DNA of 64,000 nucleotides from Iris pallida (lineage: Eukaryota; Streptophyta; Magnoliopsida; Asparagales; Iridaceae). Location of the stretch: contig JANAVB010003400.1 of assembly GCA_029216955.1 (NCBI GenBank), positions 18,720,492 through 18,784,491 on the forward strand. The letters run 5' to 3'. The notes beneath the pieces are model-generated. The model had not been told where the DNA came from, ran no database searches, and saw only the letters and a program-made list of their open reading frames with translations. The position numbers and the translations under genes are program-made. Shown here piece after piece: positions 26,101 through 33,041 of this stretch. Numbering within the stretch: position 1 is the stretch's first letter; the number at the start of each line of letters is the position of its first letter.

Positions 26101-29100
26101 AGCGAAGACTATAAGAAGGGAAACATCGTATTTCTAAGAATCAATCTGGTTTTAGCATAAGAGAGGTTTACTATGGAAGGAATCTACTTAAAGAAGATTC
26201 AAGGAAATATTTTGAGAAAATAAGAAATAGTTGCATAGGATTTTCATCAAGGTAGACAGACATGATAGAGTACCTAAAGAGAATATGGTGGACTTTGGAG
26301 ACGAAACAAGTTTTATGTTGTTTTTGGATTATTGAAGATGTGAATGGCATTGCAACTACTGTGAAAAAATTGGTGGAGATACATCTCAATTTCCTTACTA
26401 TGGGCCTATGTTCAGGATGACTACTAAGCTATTATCTCTTTGTGCAAGTTATAGATGAACTTAATAGATAAAATGGTGTTACATGATGACACTGGCAAAG
26501 GGTTAGATTTTAAATGGAAATGTTAAGGATGTTTTAGAATCTAAAGGTTTTTAAATTAGTTGGACAAAAACAGAGTATATAACATGTAGTTCTAGTAAAA
26601 CATCTACGCAAAATAAAAGAAAATTCCATATTGGTACTAAGGGATATCTAAGATGGACTATTTCATTAGCTAAAGCAGTAATTCGCCATGATGGAGAGAT
26701 TGGAAAGCATGTTCATAAAATTAATAGGACAAAAATCATGGTATATAAGATGTAGTTCTAGTAAAACATCTATGCAAAATAAAAGAAAAATCCATATTGA
26801 TACTAAGGGATATCTAAGAGGGACTATTTCGCTAGTTAAAGTAATTCACCATGATGGAGAGTTTGGTAAGGATGTTCATAGAATTAATGTAGGACAGCAG
26901 AAGTGGAAGAATGTTTTTGAAGTGCTCAGTGTTCAAAGGATACCCTTGATGTTGAAAGAAAATTGAAAAACCCTATGACGGCAATAAACCAGCCATGTTT
27001 TATAAGATATGAGTGTAGTTGTAAGTCGGAATGTTGGGATGGATGAGTGGCAATACACTGAAATGAAATAAGACATCAGGCACGCGTGGTAAGTTAGAGA
27101 TGGCATCAAGTGAGGATAAGATGAGAGAATCGCTGAGATGGTTTGGCATGTGCTACCTACAGTTGAATCAGGCTGAATAGAGGTTATCAGTTAAATGACT
27201 TGCTATGGCTAGGGCTAGATCTAAGAGACTTGGAAAGAGGTGGTGAAAAAGGATATAGCTTTTGCCGGTGTCGGCAAGGTGGCAAAGGTTAAATTACTAG
27301 AGTTATTACCCGGTCAGTCCAGGACCATAGAACAATTAATTGGATTACTAGCCGAGTAATTGGACTATCATGTACAGATTTCCTTTTTAAAAAAATAATG
27401 AATAATTCTTGTAAATAAGAAAACTTGAGTATAAACAGAAGACCAACTATATGACGTAACTTTATTTAACAATAACAATTATGAAACGACAATAATAACT
27501 TTATTTGAATACCGAACCGATGGCAAACATAATAAATAAAAAAAAGATTGATAGAAAGTGCTTAAATTTGACAATAAAGAACCAACAGAGGAGAACAAAA
27601 TTAAAAGAGTAAGAGAATTAGAATCTAGATATTCAACAATATTATAAATAAAACCATAGAAGAGAAAAATATATTAAATTAGTATTATTTTATTTGAAAA
27701 GAAAAGATAAAGTGGAAGTGGGTTGTGATGGCTTCTTTGAAATTTTATGGATTTTAGTTCTGTATCTTTGGGTTTGTACCAACCAAATTTTAAATCTGAC
27801 CCACAAACCAATTAAACATGCACATTAACAAAATCCAGCCCGATTAAGTTTGTTGAGCAGGCAATCGTCCTAACCGATTATTCAACCTGAGTACAAGACT
27901 TCCTACCGTAGTTTACAGTATCGTCCAATAACGATCCGATACGGATACGGCCGATAGCAATACGGTTTGGCATGTCCCTATCCTATACTGACAGATACCG
28001 GTATCGATATATACCGACATTGGGGCCTCCTTTTCAGTCAATTCGACAAAAAAATTGAATGAAAAAGACCAATTAGCAAGGGTGCACTGTAAAGGCGCAT
28101 AGTAAGGTTTGTAAACGCATATAAAAGAAAGAAAACTTATCTATCATATGTAAACCAATCGGCAAGGGTAGCTACTATTTCATTTAATTCCAAAATTACT
28201 AAAAAAAACAACACAAAAAATACTTAAAATTATGCCTAAATATATAAAATATTTTTTCCCAAAATTTTAATATTTAATTGTTTTCCGATACCAAAAAATC
28301 CGATACTCCAATCCAAAACCGCCTATACTATCGATACCGCCAAACCCGATACTCATAGGAAGGGTCTGATACTGATTCTGGTACCGATAGTGCGACCATT
28401 GCTTTAATCAGACGTAGGCCATTACTGATTACTCGGGCAAGCACTCAGGCAAATAATATGATTTCAATAACACTTTTGAGTGTCGGAGATGGAGATAACC
28501 CTTAACAAAGCTGGATGGAAGATATGGATTCATGTAGCCTAAAACTTTTTTGTTGTTTTATCTAGTTCATAATGATGTTGTGCAACTTTGTAGCACTCCA
28601 TGGTTCAATTTGTTTTGAAACTACTGAACTGCACAAAATAGCATCCGCTTCGTAACTTTACACAACTTCACTTCTTAGAAGCAGAAAAAAACACTTGTGC
28701 ACATTTCTTGTCTGTCAGTAGATGGCATTTACAAAAGAAACATGAAAATTGGAGGGGGTGAACTTGAGGCTCGATTAACACAGTTCTACAATTCCATTTT
28801 TATCATTTTCCTCTGGAATAGTGGAGGTATCCAAATGTCAGGTTAGGGTCTTCCAATTCTGTGATCCATTGGTCATGTTAAAGTCTTCTTAAGCAATAAT
28901 ATGAAGTATTCAGACTTGAGAGAACAAAATATAAAGTAGCTTCAAATGAAATGCATTAGAACAAGTCAACTGCAGTTGAAAAGGAAACTATAAAAACTTA
29001 TATAATGGTATTCTTATACGGACAAAAAATATGGAAGTTCTTTACAAAACAACATTGCTCAAATAAAATGATTAACGGGCATATATTTGATAATATACTT

Positions 29101-29313
29101 ACACTAAAAGCTGTCGTTGCGGGAAGCAAAGAGATTGAACCATAGAAATATTTCTTATGATCTGCAGATCCCCTGTATTCCAGCATGGTGATTTATCAAA
29201 TAACCGCAAATTTAGGCATAATATGGGATTCTGATTTACTATATAACTAAAATGAAAGTAGTCACCTCATAGCAATGTGTCGCAATCTTCTACGCACAAG
29301 ACGAGGGTTTAGA
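1780..29313 (-). CDS. Mitochondrial K+/H+ exchange-related protein (Mit_KHE1 family), split gene, 5' end not seen
   Basis: Five minus-strand exons join in phase: 29266-29313, 29103-29172, 25261-25332, 16505-16624, 1780-1923 (stop at 1780-1782). The joined protein carries the segments LNPRLVRRRLRHIAMR, HKKYFYGSISLLPATTAFS, VLPLPNIPFFWILFRAYSN and GSERLLLLVSDCSSSW. The LPLPNIPFF...FRAYS.WRAL block followed by GSE.LL.LV is the signature I associate with the Mit_KHE1 family, proteins linked to mitochondrial potassium/proton exchange. The hydrophobic stretch around ILLPATTAF/LPNIPFFWILF could contact the membrane. Splice sites are canonical (donors GTAAGT, GTACAT, GTGAGC, GTGAGG-like; acceptors TTTTTAG, TTTCAG). 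Introns are 93 bp, 3.8 kb, 8.6 kb and 14.6 kb. The last holds the copia array, the 8.6-kb and 3.8-kb ones hold LINE remnants. N-terminal exons are missing from the visible host DNA, so the gene either continues past 64 kb or has lost its 5' part. Function is inferred from family resemblance only. Confidence 0.65.
2120..3327 (+). repeat. Copia 5' LTR (1208 bp)
   Basis: Starts TGTTGGG, ends CACTAACA, so it has TG...CA ends within short inverted TGTT/AACA. A TATA box (TATAAAA, 2840-2846) precedes a CT-rich leader, giving a likely transcription start near 2870. The U3 part contains a GC-rich block (about 2463-2710) of 12-14-bp units such as CAGGTTGCGCGGC. The long frames across this block are compositional, not genes. 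Confidence 0.85.
3350..7258 (+). pseudogene. gag-pol: Copia gag-pol, copy 1, disrupted
   Basis: Encodes a copia polyprotein of roughly 1300 residues. In order: gag, an intact zinc knuckle (CFKCGKKGHFKNEC, near 4127-4170), aspartic protease (DTGATCHVC), integrase with the TAPYSPQSN.VAERKNRT region, RT with YVDDML (near 6310) and RNase H with a SYMESEFFAL motif. The start ATG at 3350 matches copy 2. Breaks seen against copy 2: CAA to TAA at 3422-3424, a lost base near 3684, an extra T at 4021, a lost base near 5844, GGA to TGA at 6120-6122 and an extra G near 7058. A frame break near 7137 is shared by both copies. The longest open piece, 4075-5889, spans zinc knuckle to integrase and the start of RT. 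It cannot make a full polyprotein. Confidence 0.85.
7259..8322 (+). other. Copia 3' untranslated region and polypurine tract, copy 1
   Basis: About 1.06 kb lies between the pol stop and the middle LTR, long for a copia element. It contains the three-unit repeat at 7546-7990 and no credible reading frame. The last bases (TATGTGGAGGAT, 8311-8322) form the purine-rich primer for plus-strand synthesis just before TGTTGGG. Confidence 0.6.
7546..7990 (+). repeat. Three-unit tandem repeat in copia 3' region, copy 1
   Basis: Units start at 7546, 7710 and 7855, each opening with CACTACAA(A/G)GAG. Each unit then has CTCATG/TACAGT, CGACACTA.GATGAGGT.CCCGG, GCCTCGGC and GGCGTAGCACCGCAA-like blocks in the same order. 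The units are diverged, but these blocks are kept, several with local self-complementarity (for example GGCGTAGCACCGCAA). The arrangement suggests folded RNA modules in the genomic transcript; that role is inferred. Confidence 0.65.
8323..9521 (+). repeat. Copia middle LTR (1199 bp), shared by both units
   Basis: Serves as 3' LTR of unit 1 and 5' LTR of unit 2. TATAAAA lies at 9038-9044. The GC-rich repeat block spans about 8640-8900 and differs from the first LTR in unit number and order. No target duplication flanks it. Confidence 0.85.
9544..13448 (+). pseudogene. gag-pol: Copia gag-pol, copy 2, disrupted
   Basis: Same polyprotein as copy 1, with an open gag-protease segment of 412 codons from the ATG at 9544 to TAA at 10780-10782. 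The zinc knuckle has lost its last cysteine (KNEW in place of KNEC), which would break metal binding. The protease DTGATCHVC motif is present. Further stops lie near 10816, 10900, 11326-11328 and 11422, mostly C-to-T or G-to-A changes relative to copy 1. A 2-bp loss near 12547 shifts the frame just after the RT YVDDML motif. RNase H (MESEFFAL) follows in 12584-13348. The integrase-RT piece 11431-12606 is the second longest open part. Non-functional as a whole. Confidence 0.85.
13449..14510 (+). other. Copia 3' untranslated region, copy 2
   Basis: Counterpart of 7259-8322, ending with the purine tract TATGTGAAGGAT immediately before the third LTR. No gene is seen. Confidence 0.6.
13736..14177 (+). 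repeat. Three-unit tandem repeat in copia 3' region, copy 2
   Basis: Units start at 13736, 13900 and 14042 and match copy 1 unit for unit, with small indels. The three-unit structure was therefore already present before the array formed. Confidence 0.65.
14511..15536 (+). repeat. Copia 3' LTR (1026 bp, internally deleted)
   Basis: Starts TGTTGGG, ends GGTAATAACA, followed by the CAACC target duplication. Compared with the other two LTRs it lacks about 170 bp after TTTTTTAGAGA (near 14604), joining directly to CATGGACTCGGGCTC. TATAAAA lies at 15053-15059. The GC-rich block spans about 14690-14890. Confidence 0.85.
15542..16504. other. Host intron sequence beside the copia array
   Basis: AT-rich DNA between the copia target duplication and the next host exon. 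No domains or repeats recognised. Confidence 0.5.
16505..16624 (-). CDS. Penultimate exon of the Mit_KHE1-like gene
   Basis: Exactly 40 codons in phase 0, between a strong acceptor (TTTCTTTCTCATGTTTCAG) and donor GTGAGC. The peptide begins GSERLLLLVSDCSSSWSLL and ends SRQAPW. It continues WRALK of the exon at 25261 and leads into VLHPSKDL of the last exon. Confidence 0.65.
16625..17130. other. Host intron sequence
   Basis: AT-rich DNA between the 40-codon exon and the TA microsatellite. No feature seen apart from the exon's polypyrimidine tract at its left edge. Confidence 0.45.
17131..17167. repeat. (TA)n microsatellite
   Basis: Uninterrupted TA dinucleotides for about 36 bp, just left of the LINE remnant. 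Confidence 0.9.
17190..18990 (+). pseudogene. Plant LINE reverse transcriptase remnant, 5'-truncated
   Basis: Translated pieces follow the order of a plant L1-type ORF2. First comes the linker ahead of RT (EFWKQKA.LTWDSEGNKNT, near 17500), then APGPDGFNGVFF (near 17837), DFRPISLCTF, EEQSGFVRGRNI and KLDMEKAYDS, ending at a TAG at 18243-18245. The frame then resumes with GQAEGFFKSSRGVRQEDP, HADDILIF (the catalytic YADD-type box, near 18530) and FSYLGCPL. Several stops and frameshifts break it. No endonuclease domain or poly(A) tail is visible, so both ends are incomplete. It lies in a host intron, opposite to the host gene. Confidence 0.85.
18993..19590. repeat. Possible fold-back element with a CT-rich centre
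   Basis: CTCCTTAGATT occurs near 19069 and an inverted ATCTAAGGAGG near 19555, with related flanking words about reading through T/A runs. The centre (19188-19450) is pyrimidine-rich with TCC triplets. The layout resembles a short non-autonomous element that has captured a microsatellite. The termini are imperfect, so this is tentative. Confidence 0.35.
19188..19452. repeat. (TCC)n/C-rich low-complexity block
   Basis: TCC runs near 19338-19363 and 19387-19406 sit in a C-rich strand, followed by a run of G at 19443-19452. The Gly/Glu/Arg-rich frames on the minus strand are compositional and not genes. Confidence 0.8.
19591..20555. other. Host intron, nothing recognised
   Basis: AT-rich DNA without long frames, RNA genes or repeats that I can identify. 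Confidence 0.45.
20556..21119 (-). other. GC-richer, coding-like segment, not recognised
   Basis: Two minus-strand frames (95 codons at 20832-21119, 91 codons at 20556-20831) almost adjoin. The first is rich in Lys/Arg/Gly, as in a basic nucleic acid-binding tail. The segment is less AT-rich than its surroundings. No domain is identified; it may be a transposon fragment or captured coding piece. I do not call it a gene. Confidence 0.25.
21120..22303. other. AT-rich host intron, nothing recognised
   Basis: Contains A/T-rich runs with repeated TATCGTAT/TATCATA words near 21430-21790. No gene-like frame. Confidence 0.4.
22304..22424. repeat. Tandem duplication, about 61 bp x 2
   Basis: Unit 1 starts at 22304 and unit 2 at 22365, both opening GTGTAGCCATGTG and ending ATGTGGTTGAGCTT, with a few substitutions. 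Confidence 0.8.
23041..23312. repeat. Direct repeat, about 120 bp x 2
   Basis: TATAAGAGTGCTAGATT at 23041 and 23193 starts two copies sharing GAATGTCCCCC, AGATGTAAG.AGAACCAGTAG and GGGCTTCCA. About 32 bp separate them. Origin unknown; the copies differ by several substitutions. Confidence 0.7.
23313..24138. other. Host intron, nothing recognised
   Basis: No feature that I can support. Contains short near-repeats (GCAAATAAGCCTATGGAAGAC-like words near 23630 and 23690). Confidence 0.35.
24139..24387 (-). other. Open minus-strand frame of 82 codons, weak exon candidate
   Basis: The central part (DVFLFRCGPQPWTDL) looks protein-like, and a pyrimidine-rich stretch ending TTTCGGAAG precedes it. 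No convincing donor or link to the Mit_KHE1 reading frame was found, so it could be chance or an old fragment. Confidence 0.2.
24642..24725 (-). other. Possible cassette exon (28 codons, phase 0/0)
   Basis: Between CATCCAG and donor GTAATT lie 84 bp encoding YKDYKHLARVVKHHPGST and ten further residues. It could be included between the exons at 25261 and 16505 without breaking the frame. I do not recognise the peptide in the family, and the WRALK-GSER junction reads naturally without it. It is either an alternative exon or a coincidence. Confidence 0.3.
25261..25332 (-). CDS. Core exon of the Mit_KHE1-like gene
   Basis: 24 codons in phase 0 between acceptor GAGTACTTTTTAG and donor GTACAT. The peptide VLPLPNIPFFWILFRAYSN followed by WRALK is the most family-specific part of the gene and gave the identification. 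Hydrophobic and possibly membrane-associated. Confidence 0.7.
25333..26059. other. Host intron, nothing recognised
   Basis: AT-rich sequence between the core exon and the second LINE remnant. Confidence 0.4.
26060..27390 (+). pseudogene. Second plant LINE reverse transcriptase remnant, heavily decayed
   Basis: Fragments in several frames keep the order of a plant L1-type RT C-terminal half. They are an RVPR-like TYKRIWWTLETK (near 26265), TMGLCSG (near 26398), a TKTEYM-like block (near 26567), HRIN.GQQKWKNVFEVL (near 26880), KMRESLRWFG (near 27120) and MARARSKRLGKRW (near 27205). It ends near a short A-rich stretch (27390-27400). Many stops and indels make it much older than the LINE at 17190. 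The longest clean frame is 26688-26966. Confidence 0.75.
26562..26894 (+). repeat. Internal tandem duplication inside the LINE remnant, about 165 bp x 2
   Basis: Units start at 26562 and 26727 with GGACAAAAA and share GTAGTTCTAGTAAAACATCTA and CATGATGGAGAG. A third GGAC start at 26891 is the normal continuation of the LINE. The duplication inserts an extra copy of the segment after the TKTEY block. Confidence 0.75.
27400..27900. other. Host intron, nothing recognised
   Basis: AT-rich and without features that I can support. Confidence 0.4.
27905..28425. repeat. CCGATAC-rich repeat, possible non-autonomous transposon
   Basis: Both ends are dense in CGATAC/GGTATCG words (for example CCGATACGGATACGGCCGATA near 27935 and GGTACCGATAGTGCGACC near 28380), around an A-rich core. 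Words at the two ends are partly inverted relative to one another. This looks like a short dispersed element, but exact termini and target duplication are not clear. Confidence 0.4.
28426..29102. other. Host intron, nothing firm
   Basis: A minus-strand peptide (PEENDKNGIVELC then stop, near 28775-28815) follows an AG and looks coding-like, but it has no link to the Mit_KHE1 frame. Otherwise AT-rich. Confidence 0.3.
29103..29172 (-). CDS. Exon of the Mit_KHE1-like gene
   Basis: 70 bp. One base completes the split Arg codon of the previous exon, then 23 codons GSADHKKYFYGSISLLPATT and AFS, then a perfect donor GTAAGT. It ends in phase 0, as needed for the exon at 25261. Confidence 0.6.
29266..29313 (-). 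CDS. Most upstream visible exon of the Mit_KHE1-like gene
   Basis: 48 bp between acceptor AACTTGCAG and donor GTGACT. It encodes LNPRLVRRRLRHIAMR with one leading base and two trailing bases, so another exon must lie upstream. The basic stretch is typical of a region just ahead of the hydrophobic core. Confidence 0.6.
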
Positions 29314-30284
29314 CTGCAAGTTGAAAAGAGATTAGGCATACAACGAGAAGGTAAAAAAAATTGTTGAGAAGTTGGCTCAAGAATAACAGATTTCACTAAG
29401 CAAAGGTGAGTACAAGATATAGGAAAGAGTCGACCTCCCTTCCGAGAAGCTTACTGATGTGGGACTAAACTAAGGCTAATAAAGACATAAAATGTACACA
29501 AAGAGAGCTATCTCCTACCCGTAACTTTTTTAAAGTAATAAATGCACAAAACAAAGTCTACAAGTATGTACACCATGTTATTTCATAAATGAAGCACATG
29601 AAATTCTGGATTTATATTGAAAAAACACTTGCAACACTGGCAGCCCTTATAGATGGTTTAAGGCTGTTTTGGTCACTTTCACATAAAATCCAATGGATAC
29701 AAAAGGATAATGAAAATACCTCAATTATCCCCTTTTTACTTCGTATTGGTATGTGTAAAATGTTAATATAGGCCGATTCTAGATATTTGACACAATTAGC
29801 TATTGACTGAACACTATAATATTTTAGATGTTTCAAAGAATATTGAATTGAGATTGAACCTTAATGGAGACTAAAAGATATATAAAGAGCTAGTCAATTA
29901 GCAAAAGCACAACACCAAAGCCATTATATATACTAAATCTTTTGTGCTAACTACATTTCTCCAGTTAGCTCTATTGAGAATTTTCTCCCAACTAACACAA
30001 ATCAATATCAAATGTCTCCAGCATTAGCTACATAGAACATTTTTCTCCAGTCAACTCTATTACGTACCTCCTGAATTGCATACAAGAATACAAAATTGTT
30101 GATGAATATCTTTTGATATAAGCAATAACAAGTAGTATAGGCACTACAAAGTCGTAGGCTGAGCATCAGAGGTCACTTTTTAGGGCATAGGCCTAACATG
30201 AGCAGCTTAGTTGAAGTCATAGGAAAGAGGACAAGAATAATGATATAATTATACTTAATTCTACCCCAATGAGCATGGACATTA
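29314..30284. other. Host DNA left of the gypsy complex, no exon found
   Basis: AT-rich DNA. I looked for the preceding Mit_KHE1 exon on the minus strand and found none that I can support. The sequence near 29450-29465 resembles the TTTAGTCCCACATC word found in copia LTRs, but nothing else of an LTR is present. Confidence 0.35.
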
Positions 30285-30289
30285 TTTGT

Positions 30290-31320
30290 TGTAGGCCTCA
30301 AAAATATAGTCACGCTGAGTTAATACAGCATATCAAGAAAATGTCTAAAAGACACGCTGAGTTCTATCAAATCATTTCCTCAAAAGTACGCAAAGTTCAA
30401 AATAGTACTCAAAAACAGCTCACCATTTGTCAGATTGTAATTATGACTGACAGCACGACAGTCAATAAACGTCTCCTCGTATGCCACGTATGCACGGGAT
30501 TCAAGAGATCTCAGCCGACTATTGCGTGATTTTTGAAATCTTCTTCAACAAGATTCGGTCTTCATCAAGTTGGCGTACCAAAAAAGGGCTTATCATCATT
30601 TAATGTGACTGACAAAGCAATCAATGTCAGAGATTTTGTGTCAGTCGAGGTACGTCGAATCAAGACAGCTGGCCGTTCTGACTCAAGTCTGCGTGCATTT
30701 TGAATTTCAGTGTTTCTGCCTCAAGTTTGCGTGTATTCTGAGCCTTCTGCCTCAAGTTTGCGTGTATTCTGAGCCTTCTGCCTCAAGTTTGCGTGTATTC
30801 TGAGCCCTCTGCCTCAAGTTTGCGTATATTTTGAGCCTAAGTATTTCTGCTGTGAGTCAGCGTGGATTTTTCATCTCAACAGGGATTTCATCCTCAACCA
30901 GTTAGCGTATTATCATCTCAAATTATCAAATTGGAGTATGTGGCAGACATGCCACGGATCTCTCGTATGCGTGCCCAGTAACTTGTACACGACTCATGCA
31001 TGATTGCCATGTGTCCAACAGTTATGGGCCACGTCCAGTAACTGCTCATCAACCTTGCGTACGATTGAGTCCTGCGTGATTATCAACTATGCATAGGTTA
31101 TGAAGACAGTTATCTTTTTAGTTATTTTTTACTCTATAAATAGAGTTCTTTTCTCATTCATTGTACAGATATACAGAATATCTAAATTGCTGTCGAATTC
31201 TTGAGAGCTTTTCTTCTTCGCATCGTCCAAGGGATAAAGCGATCGTCTTCTAGATCGGATTCCTACAGTTGTATTTTCCCAGAATCAAAATAAATAAAGT
31301 GAATTTATTTATGAAAAACA
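30290..31320 (+). mobile_element. Solo gypsy LTR (1031 bp) with target duplication
   Basis: Starts TGTAGGCC, ends GAAAAACA. It is flanked by TTTGT on both sides (30285-30289 and 31321-31325), so it is a complete insertion reduced to one LTR. It contains a 4 x 31-bp repeat (30714-30837), a TATA box TATAAATA (31135-31142) and AATAAA near 31293. Same length as the family's other complete LTRs at 31692-32722 and 48925-49955. Confidence 0.9.
30714..30837 (+). repeat. Four 31-bp tandem units in the gypsy LTR
   Basis: Unit TTCTGCCTCAAGTTTGCGTG plus TATTCTGAGCC, repeated four times; the last copy is slightly diverged. The same array is at 32175-32298 (inverted) and 49349-49472. Each unit carries one GCGT(G/A) word. 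Confidence 0.85.
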
Positions 31321-31691
31321 TTTGTTTTATCCAATAGTAGCTCAGAGATCAGATTATCCAACACTAGAACTTCCAGCTAAGGGAATATAGAAAATGCAAA
31401 ACAATGTACCTTCATCAGTATTACTCCATTTTTTCTACAAAAATATAATGTAGCACTATTAGGTGGCGTGATTACATTTTTAAAGGAGAGGATGATAGCC
31501 ACCACTTTGTTGGCTCTCCAATTTAGGATTAAACAAGAGAATGATAAAACAAATAGTGCTACATTATATTTTTGTAGAAAAAATGGAGTAATACTGATGA
31601 AGGTACATTGTTTTGCATTTTCTATATTCCCTTAGCTGGAAGTTCTAGTGTTGGATAATCTGATCTCTGAGCTACTATTGAATAAAACAAA

Positions 31692-32722
31692 TGTTTTCCA
31701 TAAATAAATTCACTTTATTTATTTTGATTCTGGGAAAATACAACTGTAGGAATCCGATCTAGAAGACGATCGCTTTATCCCTTGGACGATGCGAAGAAGA
31801 AAAGCTCTCAAGAATTCGACAGCAATTTAGATATTCTGTATATCTGTACAATGAATGAGAAAAGAACTCTATTTATAGAGTAAAAAATAACTAAAAAGAT
31901 AACTGTCTTCATAACCTATGCATAGTTGATAATCACGCAGGACTCAATCGTACGCAAGGTTGATGAGCAGTTACTGGACGTGGCCCATAACTGTTGGACA
32001 CATGGCAATCATGCATGAGTCGTGTGCAAGTTACTGGGCACGCATACGAGAGATCTGTGGCATGTCTGCCACATACTCCAATTTGATAATTTGAGATGAT
32101 AATCCGCTAACTGGTTGAGGATGAAATCCCTGTTGAGATGAAAAATCCACGCTGACTCACAGCAGAAATACTTAGGCTCAAAATATACGCAAACTTGAGG
32201 CAGAGGGCTCAGAATACACGCAAACTTGAGGCAGAAGGCTCAGAATACACGCAAACTTGAGGCAGAAGGCTCAGAATATACGCAAACTTGAAGCAGAAAC
32301 ACTGAAGTTCAAAATGCACGCAGACTTGAGTCAGAACGGCCAGCTGTCTTGATTCGACGTGCCTCGACTGACACAAAATCTCTGACATTGATTGCTTTGT
32401 CAGTCACATTAAATGATGATAAGCCCTTTTTTGGTACGCCAACTTGATGAAGACCGAATCTTGTTGAAGAAGATTTCAAAAATCACGCAATAGTCGGCTG
32501 AGATCTCTTGAATCCCGTGCATACGTGGCATACGAGGAGACGTTTATTGACTGTCGTGCTGTCAGTCATAATTACAATCTGACAAATGGTGAGCTGTCTT
32601 TGAGTACTATTTTGAACTTTGCGTACTTTTGAGGAAATGATTTGATAGAACTCAGCGTGTCTTTTAGACATTTTCTTGATAGGCTGTATTAACTCAGCGT
32701 GACTATATTTTTGAGGCCTACA
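31692..32722 (-). repeat. 3' LTR of gypsy element A (1031 bp)
   Basis: On the minus strand it starts TGTAGGCC and ends GGAAAACA. It is followed on that strand by TTTGT and the host flank shared with the solo LTR. It is also the right arm of the palindrome. Confidence 0.9.
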
Positions 32723-32737
32723 AAACCCCCTTCAAAG
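32723..32737 (-). other. Polypurine tract of gypsy element A
   Basis: On the minus strand, CTTTGAAGGGGGTTT directly precedes the LTR start TGTAGG. The same tract precedes the LTR at 48925. Confidence 0.7.
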
Positions 32738-32937
32738 TTTTCGAAAAATGATAAATTGTTTCGAAATACTTTGAAATCGAGACGAAAAAAAGAATTTAGT
32801 CACGCTCAAATGATACAGAGAGATTTTTTCCGAAATGATTGGGCCGTTGGGATTCTGTGCGGTTTAGGATCCCGTGAAAAAACCCTATATCGAGGCAAAT
32901 GATTAAGGATTTTGCCGTTTGGACTTCTTTGCGAGCC

Positions 32938-32945
32938 TATAAAAA
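32938..32945 (+). promoter_or_regulatory. TATA box of the opposite-strand gene (element A)
   Basis: TATAAAAA lies about 100 bp ahead of the ATG at 33042, with a CT-rich leader between (CTTCATCATCTTCCCCGTC). It sits inside the element, between polypurine tract and gene, and points away from the LTR. It is kept in the fragment at 48700-48707. Confidence 0.65.
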
Positions 32946-33041
32946 GGCCATACACCACCATTATTTCTTTTACTCACTTTTAGAGAAAGAACTCCACAGA
33001 ACTCTTCATCATCTTCCCCGTCTTCTCCTTCTTTCTTAGCC

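Larger units (their letters stand above)
30290..32722. repeat. Large inverted repeat: two 1171-bp arms, 91-bp spacer
   Basis: Left arm 30290-31460 and right arm 31552-32722 are reverse complements, with about a dozen differences by eye. Each arm holds a full LTR, the TTTGT target duplication and 135 bp of host flank. The spacer 31461-31551 is single copy. Arms end exactly at the outer LTR edges: host DNA lies to the left, the interior of a gypsy element to the right. Confidence 0.9.

Noticed and set aside
29450..29470. TTTAGTCCCACATC word like the copia LTR start
   Set aside because: Only this short word is shared; no LTR body or termini follow.
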